Below, in pieces: positions 47,701-58,400 of a stretch of DNA of 64,000 nucleotides. A model generated the notes under the pieces. The model was given only the letters and a program-made list of their open reading frames with translations, was not told the DNA's origin and ran no database searches. Each line of letters begins with the position of its first letter. The first letter of the stretch is position 1. The stretch lies in contig NC_066316.1 of NCBI RefSeq assembly GCF_022539315.1, positions 8,633,501-8,697,500 of the forward strand. The letters are read 5' to 3'. Position numbers and translations under genes: made by a program. The stretch is from Serinus canaria (Eukaryota > Chordata > Aves > Passeriformes > Fringillidae).

Positions 47701-50090
47701 AACAATAATTTTCATCAGCTTTTCAACGCTGATACCAACAAATGCCAGCCACCCATTTCCTAGATTGTTTTTCTGTCTCTGGCTGTACTGCCTGTAAATT
47801 TTGTTGTGTTGGAAACAGGTAATATGTTATGGACCTCACTTGTGAAGCAGCTGAGATTGGCAGATAAAAAAAAATTAGAGAAATGGGAAAGATATGGGTC
47901 AATAATACAACAGAAGATTTTCTTTTTTATTATTATTTTTTATACAAGTCTCTGAAAGTCTACAACTTCACATAACTCTGAACCTCCAGATTTGTATTCT
48001 TGTTTAAATAGCTGCTACCATCATCTGCTTGACAGATTATCTGTCCCAGCACACAGGCACACCGTCAGGAGGAATATATTCCCTTGAGAATGACGCATTG
48101 CCAGAGCTCCTGGGGTCTCCTGCCTCCACAGGGACAGCTGCACAGAGCTGGGATTTGTAGAGCGTCCCCCCCTGGCTGGAGCGGTGGCTGTGCCAGCAGG
48201 GAAGCATCGGCCCTTTCCCCGTTCTCTGCCGGGATAACAGCGAGTTATCCATCACGGCACCGAGCCCTGCCAGTGAAGCTTTCCCTCAGCAGAGGGAGTT
48301 GTTTCTCAAGGTAATAAGAAAGCATTATCTGATTGCATTTTTGTCAGGTATGTCCTATTTATTACCTTACCTGTAATCTAATTTGTAATGTATTTCCTTG
48401 ATATTTTCTATACTTCCCCTCTGTATTTTGTAATAGCTTCCCCTGAAAGTCTGACCTACAAAAAAAGACAAGGTTTTTAATCCAGCTTTGAATGATAACA
48501 CCCTCCAGGTGCCTTTATCTGGAAAAACTCTCCTTGCACAGAGGGAGGTCTGGTAGGAAAAACTCAGCACCCTCTGAAAATGTGTTGGGGGAACACTGTT
48601 TACCAGCAGCCAAGGTCACTTTGTCCCAGGCAGGAAAACACTTGTGGCTATTTTCTACTTGTGGCAAGGTGATATTTTTGGTCAGAAAGCCATTCCTGAT
48701 CCAAAGGAGGTATGTGAGAGGTAGCAACCAGCCTGTCCCAACCGCAGAAAGGCAAGAAAACAACAATAAGCCATGTAAAAACTATCACTGGTGTGCCTCA
48801 GCTGCTGAAAGCTGCTCAGGTGTTTTTCTTTGGCTATCAGAAAAAAGCATAAGGCAACAGTTTGGGGAGAGAGCAGCACCTGTAGTTTCCATCTAGGTTG
48901 GGTAGAGATGTCTCATGGTGGCAGAGGTGAAGTGTGATGGTCCAACTACCCTGAACATGGGACTGAGAAAGGTTAATTGGCATGAGAAATGATGCACACT
49001 GTGGGAACAAGTTGCATTTTCAGGTTGGTGGGGGCTTCCCATATGACATCAGGTTGGTGGCTCACCAGGGCATGAGAGCTTTCTGCCCTCTTCTCACCTG
49101 GGTAGTTCTTCTCTTGCTTGGCTGTAAAACAAAGTTCAAATTCACTGCCTGCTGGACCTGGATTTCCTCCTTCTGGTAAAGGTGTTTCAAAGTCACACAG
49201 CTTTAAAACAAAGAAAGAGAAATGTCCCTTTTTGTGGATGCTAATGAAATTTTTATCTGGGCATCTTTCTGTGAATGTTGGGCCTGAGAGGCACGGATTA
49301 TGTAAGGGAGAAGGGCTTATTGAGCCCTGGAAATAAATCAGAGGAGGACAGAGGATGAAGATCGCAAATGATAAATTAGCAAGTGACAGAAAACAACTGC
49401 AGGAAATAATAAAGCCAGGAGAAGTGTGTGGGAAATGCATAGGAGAGGTTGTTTGCAACATGTGCATTGGACTTTCCAGCATTTGACATCTTATCTCTAT
49501 TTCATTCCATATGTTACTTTATGCATGGATTCCTGTTTTTATGGGGTTTGTTCTATAGTTTTTGTACTAACATGAATGACTCACATCTGCTCCAATACCT
49601 AATTTATTCTCTAATGTCTTCTGCAAAGGTTTGCTCAGCTCATGTAATATTTGTCAGTGGCAAGATCAGAAGAGCAGCTTCAGGCAGGTGAGCAGGGATA
49701 GCTGGGTGAGACAGCTCTTTTCTGGAGTCCTACTCTGTAGTTGTCTTAGGTGGTTTTTTTCCCCTCAGCAATGCCTGTAATTCCCACTTTGGCTGCCCTG
49801 TGTGGGCAGGCCTGCTGTGCATGGAGCCAGCAAGGAACACCCATGGGACAGGGATGACGGCTGAGGGCCGTCCTTGCAGGACCACGTCCCGGCACTAAGC
49901 TGCTGCCGGAATACCAACAGCTGATGATTATGATTTTATTTTTTAAGTGTTCTTGACAGCTCTGGAGACACACACATCTTCTCTTCCAAATCCAGTAATT
50001 AAATTCCACCTACCTGAATTCCCCCTGCTGTTTCAATTGGTTAAATTAATCTTCCCATCATGTCTGAGCCTCCTCTGTGTGTTGTTGAAC
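41791..50090. other. Intergenic region before GALNT14
   Basis: No exon, RNA gene or further mobile element was recognised. AT-rich patches with clustered homeodomain-, octamer- and forkhead-like words occur at about 42640-42790 and 45760-45865. An AATAAA hexamer and a TTTATT lie close together at about 44480-44515, but no transcript is evident. From about 49850 onward CpGs become more frequent toward the GALNT14 island. Confidence 0.55.
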
Positions 50091-50126
50091 GGTGGCCTCC
50101 TCTCGCCCCGGAGTCGGGCGGGGACG

Positions 50127-50150
50127 GGGACCGGGACCGGGACCGGGACC
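50127..50150 (+). repeat. (GGGACC)4 hexamer repeat with G-quadruplex potential
   Basis: Four perfect GGGACC units follow a closely related GGGGAC, about 470 bases before the GALNT14 ATG. The spacing GGG-N3-GGG-N3-GGG-N3-GGG satisfies the usual intramolecular quadruplex pattern on the plus strand. Confidence 0.88.
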
Positions 50151-50615
50151 GACCCGGGCCAAACTCGCAGCGGCGCTACCCAGCCCCGCGCATCCCTTGG
50201 CGTGCAAGTGGCCCGGACTCACTCAGGAAAGCAGGGCAGAGGGATGGGTGCCCCCGGTTACACGCAGACACCCCCGCACCCCTCGGTGTCCCCGTCCCCG
50301 GGGCTGCCTTCCCTCCGGAGCGAAGCGAGCAGAACAGCAGCTCCCCAGGGACCAGCCCGGCTGTCTGCGCGCCGCACCTTCCCGGCGAGCGGCTCCGGCT
50401 CCAGCCCCCCTCCTCCCGGCGCCTCCTCCTCCCGTTCCTCCTCCCCTCCCCTCCCCTGCAGAGCATGCACAGCCCGGGACTCGCATCGCCGGCTCCGAGG
50501 CGGGCGGGCGAGACCGTCCTCTCCGCCAGCCCTGCTGCCGCTGCCCCCCGAGCCGCCCGCGGCTCCCCCTCGGCGCCTCCCGGTGCCCCCGCCGGACTTT
50601 TCCCTCCTCCCGAGG

Positions 50616-50744
50616 ATGAGGCGGCCGCCGCGGCGGCTGGCGTTGTCTCTGCTGGGGGTGCTCTGGCTCGCCGCCCTCCTGCTCTTCTTCTTCGGGGCGC
50701 GGAGGAAGTTGGAGGCGCCGGAGCCCGAGGGACACACGCCGGAG
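50616..50744 (+). CDS. GALNT14: GALNT14 coding exon 1 (polypeptide N-acetylgalactosaminyltransferase 14, N-terminus)
   Basis: GALNT14 starts mucin-type O-glycosylation by transferring GalNAc from UDP-GalNAc to Ser/Thr of proteins in the Golgi. This exon encodes residues 1-43: a short basic cytosolic tail (MRRPPRR), one transmembrane anchor at about residues 8-26 (LALSLLGVLWLAALLLFFF), then ARRKLE and the start of the luminal stem, ending HTPE. The pattern MRRxxRRL, GVLW, RRKLE matches mammalian GALNT14 as I recall it. The result is a type II membrane protein. It is exactly 43 codons, and donor GTAAGG is at 50745, phase 0. The ATG has A at -3. The catalytic domain and ricin-like lectin domain are on exons beyond the right edge. 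An out-of-frame ATG at 50465 opens a frame that overlaps this start. Confidence 0.93.
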
Positions 50745-53700
50745 GTAAGGAAGGGGCACCGGGGCCGTGGCTGCTCCGGCGGGACTTGGGCTCAATGCCG
50801 CCGCCGCCGCCCGGGGAAGAAGTTCCCTGCGGTTTTCGGGACCCCCACCCCATCGCGTTCCCCTTCAAGTTTGGTACCTGACCTGTGCCTTTGCGAGGGG
50901 GCGCTGGGGCCCTCTCCGTACTCCCCGGGCTTGGTTTTCCCCCTCCCCTCCCTCCGCTCGGTCTCGGACAGCGGACGCCCCAGCCAGCCCCCCCCCCCGC
51001 CCCGCTTCACCGGGGGTGCCGCGGCCGCGGGTGCTGCCGGCGGTACCGGCCCTTTGTCCCGCCGCCAACTTGGACCATCCCAGGCTCCGGGGAGCGGGGG
51101 GAGCGCTGCTCCCCAAGAGAACGAAACGCGCGGTTCGTGTCACTGGTTGGGGACCGGCGGCTCCTTTCCCCCGTGGGTCACGCCGTGCTCCCGAGCTCTG
51201 CCCCGAAGGAGAAGGGCTCGGTCCTGTCCGGGCTGACAGGACCGGAGGGGAGCACACTTGCATGGTCCGTGTTTGGCGTACGCGGGCTGGGCGAGCCGGG
51301 TTAAAGCGCTGAGCTTTCGGGGCTGGCTGTGGTGGAAGAGCAGGATCGGGCAGCGCTGCTGCCCTGGGAGCCCCGGCCGGGCTGGGACGAGGGTGCCCGT
51401 GCAATCAATCGCGCCTTTCCGTGTCGTGTTTGAGTCCCGGGAGTGCCAGCACGGCAGAGATGTGAGGAGCATCTCGCTGCACACAGGGAGTGAATCGGAG
51501 GAGTTTCACTGCCCAAACGAAAGGCAGGGGAGCTGCGAGCAGCTTCGGCTGAACGAGGTCCCGCGTCCTCTCCGGGTCCCGTGTCCTCTCCTCCTCGGCT
51601 GCCAGCGGCTGAGGCTCAGCTGAGGGTTAACTTTCCAAAGGACGTGGATTAGATGCTGCTTAGTTGTCCTGTTGTAAATCTTGAATTAATTAATCCGGGT
51701 TAGAAGCCCAGCTCCTGAAAATACAGCGAGATTGAGGTTATTGTGGCAGTGGAAGGGTGTGAGTCCTCACCCCCTTCTTTTGCACCAGCGACAGTGTTTT
51801 GGCCCACAATATGTGACAGCTTTAAGTGTTTGCTGCATCTTTGGAGAGTCTCATATATGTGTCTGTCACCTCAGCAACTGAATTAACGACCTGATTGGAA
51901 AAAAAAGTCAGAACTCATAAAGCTTACTTTGATTTTTTCATCCTGAGGAATTATTGGTTTTCCATGTTTTTTTAAATAAAAATGATTGAGGAGGTTTCTT
52001 CAGGCTTTTGTAAATCTTTCAATCCTAGAAGAAGGGAATGAATCTGTGTGACTTCAGGCCCCAAAAAGACATAATTATCTATACATTTATTTATTTATTT
52101 AAGCTAGGAAAGGCAATAAATAAGTCACTGAAAGCAGAGTTAGGAGACAAGGGCTTTCTTAACCAGAACTGTGCTTTGGTGTTGGAACTGTATTCGTAAA
52201 GATTGCAAAAAAAGACCTCCCCTGTTTGATGGGGGCTACTCTAATCTTGAAATGAACCTTGCTTCTGGCTTAGCACAAGTTGCCACTGCATCACTGCCAT
52301 TTTGCAGTCCATTTTGACTTTCTGCTCCCATTCAAGGCTCCCCCACCTCGGGGTGTAGGTTGCCGATGCTGTGACAGGCTGGTCCTGGCTCCCACAGCAG
52401 GTGAAGGGAACTTCTGCCACACAGGATCTGTCCCCCTGTTTTGAAGCTGCCACTGCCAGGTTGCCATAACTCCAGCAATTTGACTGCTTAAATTGCCTCT
52501 CCTTCATTTCTTCTGAATTTTCCATCCAAACAGTTGCATCCCCTTGAGATTCATAAAGTGCAGATTGTTTTTTTTTATTTTTTAATGCATTGAATTTTTT
52601 GGCTTTGGAAACTGCTTTGGAGCAGTATGACTTATAAGCTGCTTATGAGCATAGGGATGTGGTGTCCCTTCAGTTAACAGTTCTGAACAGCTGCAGAGCT
52701 GACTGGGCTACCAGAGACAGGAATGCTCTGGTCCAGAGAGGAGCCTGCTGCTGTGTCCTGTTGCCCTGGCCAGTGGGACTGGCTGCTTCTGGTGAAAACT
52801 TGAGCAGTTAAGGGTTGTCCTCCCAAATTCCTCGGGAAACCAGAGAAGGTGATGGATTGCTAACAGCAGCTCAAACATTGTAAGACAGCTACAGAGGGGA
52901 AATGGAGCAAATCCACATAAACTTTCCTGGCAGCATTTTCCAAGCTGTTCCTCCCCCCTTCTCTCCCAGTTGAGCTGTATTCTGTGGACATGGGCACACT
53001 GTGTATCATGCCTTGGGTAGGTTTAACCTTTAGACCTTTCCAGTTAGGTTCCAGTTGGTATTGCTGCCTCCTGCCCGTGCCCGTCCAGGGCTCCCAGCAA
53101 ACATCCATGCTGGATGGCCACAGTGCCCGAGCTCCCTGGCTGGCTGTGGCATGCTGGTGGCTTGCTGAGAGCTCACAGAGCTGCTGCCCTTGGCTCCATG
53201 GATGCCCACCAGTCACTGTTATTTTGGTCTGCAGCCTCCCCCCTGCTTCACTCTGAATCCTGACCCAGCTCCAGGCTTCAACTTCCCAAAGGAAGGATTG
53301 TGATGTTTTTCTTGCAGTCCTGTGCTGGGGTGGGCAAGGTCTCCAAGAGGCAGGACCTTGGCATGAGGGGTGCTCTGCAGTGTTTGAGTCCTTCCTTTGC
53401 CCAAAACATGCTCCTGGCTTGGCATCATTACCAAGGACCTGGTGAAGGCAGGCATTCAGGAAAGGTCTTGCAACAGTAGCTGAGCTTTCCCAAGCTGCTC
53501 ATGCCCAACGAGGTGGGTGCAGCAGTCTGTTGTAATTAACTTAGTTTCACCTTCCCCTGTAATTTTTCCCTTGTATTCCCCTGCAATCCATCTCTATGGA
53601 TCCCTTGCTGCTGCCCAGTGGCAGGTAGGCAGGCAGAGGGCCCCCCCCTTCTTGCCAGCCTTTTTTTCCCTCAATCCCTGGCACCTCATTTCCCTCCTCC

Positions 53701-55443
53701 TCCTCCCTGCTGCCTGCAGCTGCTGGTGGTACATGCCAGGGCAGCAGCAGCAGGTTGAGGCTGGATTTTAGGGTGTGGGACTCCCTCCTGGCCGTGAGGT
53801 GTAGCAACCTTGCAGGGCTTGTAGGGTATGGAAGAACAAAATTGGCCGTGTTTAGGACCATGAAGTTGTTCCTGGCATAATTTCACCAGTCCCTCCAGTG
53901 TTCTTTCTACTGTTGTTACTTGGGATTTGGGGGTTGTTTTTTCTCTCTTTTCCAAGGGGCAGATCAAGTCCTGGTAGTGCCGTGAGTAACACTCGCCATT
54001 TCACTGCCCTTGTGCAGTCCTGTGACTTGGCTGGGAAGAGGAGCTCTAGCAGGGTGCTTGCCCCTGCCAGGGAGCTTTACCCAGCCCAGCCCTGGGCTCA
54101 GCCTGCAGGGAAGCCCAGCCTGATGGATGGGGGTGTGAGGACACGGGGCTGCCCGGGGTCATGGATCAGCTGGGACTCGTTGAGCCTCCTTCCTTCCCTG
54201 CCTTTTGGCGGAGGGTTTCCAAGCACTCTGGAAGCTTTAATTAGTTCCAGCCTGTCTCCTTGTCCCAGCAGTTTTCCAGCTGGATAAACCAGGACCCAGA
54301 GAGGCTAATTGAACTTTGTATCCTTCTGTCTCTGGTGGACTCCAGAGAAATTGGAATAATTTTATCCTCTTGGAATATCACGCTGTCAGTGACCCACCTG
54401 AAGTCATCCAGGGAGGCAGTGATGGGGCTTGGCATGTGCTCCAGTAATCCCAGGCTCATGGCCCCATGCTGCTGCCTGGCATCTCCCCTGCCTCCCTCTG
54501 ATCCATCCCCCTGCTCTGCTTTTTGGGGGGGGACATATAAACTAATAACTTAATTACATTGAGGAATAATGAGGGGAACTGATACGCGGGATTAATTACA
54601 AGCAAAATCCCAAATTAATTGTGAGGAGTACTTGTAGCTGGCTCTGCAGCAGTGCTTTGCTGGTGTGCTGGCTCCTGTGCCAGGCTGTGGCTGGGGATGC
54701 TTGTGAGGGAGCAGGAGATGAGTAGGTGGGTGATAAGCCCTCAGTCATCTCCTTTCTTGCTCTGTATCAGACCACAATGGCTGTGGGGCAGAGCCCTGCA
54801 TCAGGGAGGGGTTTTCGGGGGTCTGGGCTCCCACACTCAGGGCCAGCAGTGTGTGCAGGAGGGGCAGGGAGATAGTTTTTGTTTGGTTTGGGATTTTATT
54901 TCCCTTCATTCCTTCCTGCATGCTAGCTTGCTCCCTCTGATGAATGGCTGAAGAACAGCTGACAGCCTCTGGAGGGAAAGCGGGTCTGTGACGGGCTTGA
55001 CTGCGGGAGAAAAGCTACAGAGGAAAAGTTTCCTTTATTAAAAAGAATGACCTGTTCTACTTGACTTGTACTAGTGTTTGCAATGCAACATCTCCTTTCT
55101 GAGTGTGCTCAAATGCAGCTGGGGAATGGCTCCTGGGAGATGTGGAGAAGCTCAGCAGCCTCCCTGCCTGCCCCACTGCTCAGCACCCTGCAGGGTCAGA
55201 CCTCAGTGCAAAGGGAGCCTTGCCAGCTTTGTGCTTATGTGCCTCGCACCAGCCTGTGCTTCCTTCTGCATCATTGCCATCTAGAAAGCCTCAGCACCTG
55301 GAGCTCAGCTGACAGTCTCCAGATATTAAATTCCTGTCAGTTTTATAGCAGCAGAGCCACTTAACAGATTAAAATAACTGTGTATCCTGCAAAAATTCAG
55401 ATCTTGACAATTAAGGGATTGAAGTGGCAAGGCTGTTGGGAAC

Positions 55444-55457
55444 AAAAAAAAAAAAAA
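55444..55457. repeat. Run of 14 A
   Basis: A simple adenine tract in GALNT14 intron 1. Confidence 0.9.
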
Positions 55458-58400
55458 GGCAGAGTGTTTAATACCCAGGAAGCTTGTATTGACTGGGACT
55501 TGGGACTTGGCTGGGGACATGGATAGGTCTAGGATGTGAGAGAAGGGGAAACTTATTTCATGCTTTGTTGGTAATATCCGACTCTGAAATCTCTAGGAGC
55601 AAAACCAGGCTTTCTAGGATATGTCGAGTTTTGCTTGTGAAGGAGCTGTGATGGAACCCAGTTCCTCTCTCTCTTGCTTGTGTGTTTAGTGCTGGATTAA
55701 ACAGAAAGGCATGCCCAAGCAGCTCTCATCTGTGGGATCAGGCAGGACAGGTCTGGTGGAGCAGGGGTGAGGTGAGGAAGTCAGCTGGTGGCTAAACCAG
55801 CTGTGGACAAATGGTGAGCAGCCTGCTTGGCGCACCTCGATTAATTAACCTGCCCTCTGTGCATTACAGCACTCCCTGGGATACCTGTAGAACAAAAACC
55901 AGTCAATGAAAACCCTCCTAATTTTTCACTGGTAATTGCAATGAATGAATTTTGCCTCCATTACGTTGTGGTGGAGCTCTGTGCTGCAGCTGTGACTGAT
56001 GGGGGCATAAATATTGATTGAACAAGACCTGTTTGCTTTGCAAAACAGTGAGCATTGGAATGTACAGGTGCCTTTCTTAGCTTGGTGCTTTTAAAAGAAG
56101 TATCAGAGAGGGAAGGAAAGGAGGCAAGGATTCTGCTTCTCTTCTGGTAAGAGTATAAATAAATTTCTGTGCAGGTGGTACGTGTTTTGTTGACAAGAAC
56201 TGTTGAGCACTAGCAGAAGAAAAATACTTTTTATTGTGCTCTGAAAGGATAAAAAGAGTTGGAAGAGTCCTGCTGCTTTACTCTGAAGGGGTGTTGGAGG
56301 TGGTGATGCTCTGAGGGTGGGTTGGGCTCAGGAGTGTCATGGTTTCCCTTGTTAATTGCTTCTCCTGTCAAGGTCCCTGTAGAGCACCCTGCACGTGGAA
56401 TTGCTGCAGGCTGCAGCATCCCTCTTCAGCTGGTGTGACATGGTGTGGCATCATCCTTTCCTAGGTAACAGGGAAGGGCTCAAGCCCTTGCTGCTAGGTT
56501 TTTAGCAGGACTCAGCTCTGGCTCACAGCTGGGAACCCTTGGTGACCTTTAGGGGTAGGCTTGACAAAAGTCTTACTTTTGAGCAGGGAAGCCTCCAAAA
56601 TGAGCTGTGTGTCTGGATGCCAAGGCTTCAGAGACACAGCACATATGTTGAAGAGTCTCTATGCTTGAGAAAGATATTGACTATGAGGGAAGATGTTTTG
56701 TCCTATTTATCCTTTCACCACCTCAGACATGCACAGAGTTGGATTGTTTACTCAAAACCTCACTGTTTTCTCCTCGCTCTTCCTTTCCTTGATAAGAAGG
56801 CATCATCCTGATTTATTTTGATGGGCTCATGGCCCAGGGCCTGTCTTGGCTGGGTTTACTGCTTGCTCTACTGAGACATCTCTTGTCCCTGGCTCTGCAA
56901 TGTGACCCGTGCCTCCCCACAGGCAGGCGACTCTGCACATGGAATGGCTGCAGGGTGAGACCTATAAATGGGAATGCTGTGCCTGGGGAAGGCAGGTCCA
57001 GGGAGCATTTTATGGTGCTGTAACTAGAGATTTTTTGTGCCTCCTGAAGCTGAGAGGTTGGTTGTATGTGTAGATACCAGGGCTGAGCGTGGAGGGCACA
57101 TTCTGCTGAGCTGCTGTGGCTCCGCAGGTGGGAGCTGGGCGAGCTCCAGCATGGGAAGGGCACTGCCAGGAGATTCAGCCTTGCAAATAAAACTGTCTTG
57201 TGATCCCTCAGGAATGCAGGTGCACCGTTATTGTCCCAAGCTGACAAATCCCTGGGAAGCTGGATAATGGGGTTTTGTGTGCCCAGTGTTTCTCTTGGGT
57301 CCGTGGATGTGTGTGTTCTGTATGCACAGCTCACGGGGATGCCACTTTGGTACCTCTGGCTGTGCTTCTCTCTGCCGTAATCTCTTTGCCAGTGGGAAAA
57401 GCAAGCTTGGAAGAAGTTGTGGAAATGCAAAAGCAGCGTACTCCGCCTGGGAGAGTCTCATCTGCGAGGGCAGGCCAGCATTTGGTGCAATAAAACCAAT
57501 TAAGGGGAATGTATCTGCGAGAAAGCAGAAGTAGGATCTGCTTAAGGAAGACGTTTTCGTGAAGGAGTAATTACGTGCAGCCTAACGACAAAGGGTGCAG
57601 CGGATTGACTGTTAATTGGAGTAGCAGGAGCGGGAGATTGCTGGCATTAGCTGTGTGTTTCTTGCTGGCTTCCTCCTGTTTAAAGAAGGAAGGGGTGAGG
57701 AGCAGATGATGGGGGGGAGTTTGCTCTCAATCCACTTTCCCCTGCAATGAAAAAGCCATTTCTCCCCCTTTCTCTCACAGCAAAATGTTCAGATTTTGCC
57801 AGCGATGCTTAGTGCAGTTGCTTACTAAGCTGCAATTAAATTGATTTCCCACCCTCTTTACTCTTTTTGCTTCCAGAATCTCAGCAGGAGTCAGTGTTAC
57901 AGGAAGAGTAAGCCAAGGAGGAGATCTTGTGCCCCATCTTCTGCTCATCTAAGTCAGTATTACTCCACTCTTCATATGTATTTCCAGAGGAGCTGGGAAG
58001 GTGAGGCTGCTTAGGTATAGGGTTTCCCATATAGCTGCTGCTGGGGTGGGAAGGGCAGTTCCAGATCAGGCTGGATCAGTCTGTGGGGTACCTGAAAGGC
58101 CTCCTGCTGTGGGATGGGCATTGGGTGTCCTGGGAGTGCCTGGGGCTCTGGGTGCCAGTGGCACAGAGTTGCTGGGAGGAGCAGGAGGAGGATTTCTTAT
58201 CCTTAACATGTGCCTTTGGTGAAAATGATCAGCGGTGAGAGGTTCAGCAGGAGTTCACCCTTTTGTTCATGGAGGTAACATTAGTTGTACTGATAGTTTG
58301 CCTCAGTCCTGCTGTTTGGAAACCCCTTAAGCTCCTTGGTTAACCCTTCGTGCAGCCCTTGAGAGGTGTGGTGGTCCTTTGTGGGTCACTGAAGAGGTGT

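Larger units (their letters stand above)
50090..51620. promoter_or_regulatory. GALNT14: CpG island promoter of GALNT14
   Basis: CpG density and GC content are high from just before 50100 to about 51620, then drop abruptly. The island spans the presumed leader, the first coding exon and about 900 bases of intron 1. No TATA box is evident. Because stop codons are rare in such sequence, long open frames on all six frames here are composition artefacts rather than genes. The transcription start was not located. Confidence 0.8.

Noticed and set aside
49947..51404. Several overlapping long open frames on both strands (up to 429 codons)
   Set aside because: They lie in the GALNT14 CpG island, where stops are rare. 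Their translations are Pro/Ala/Arg/Gly-rich and mutually overlapping. Only the 43-codon GALNT14 exon has protein-like features and a donor.
57875..57960. Acceptor-like TTTGCTTCCAG followed by a short open stretch, considered as GALNT14 exon 2
   Set aside because: The translation (NLSRSQCYRKSKPRR and so on) does not resemble the acidic stem and DxWDxxxxxFDE-type sequence expected next in GALNT14.
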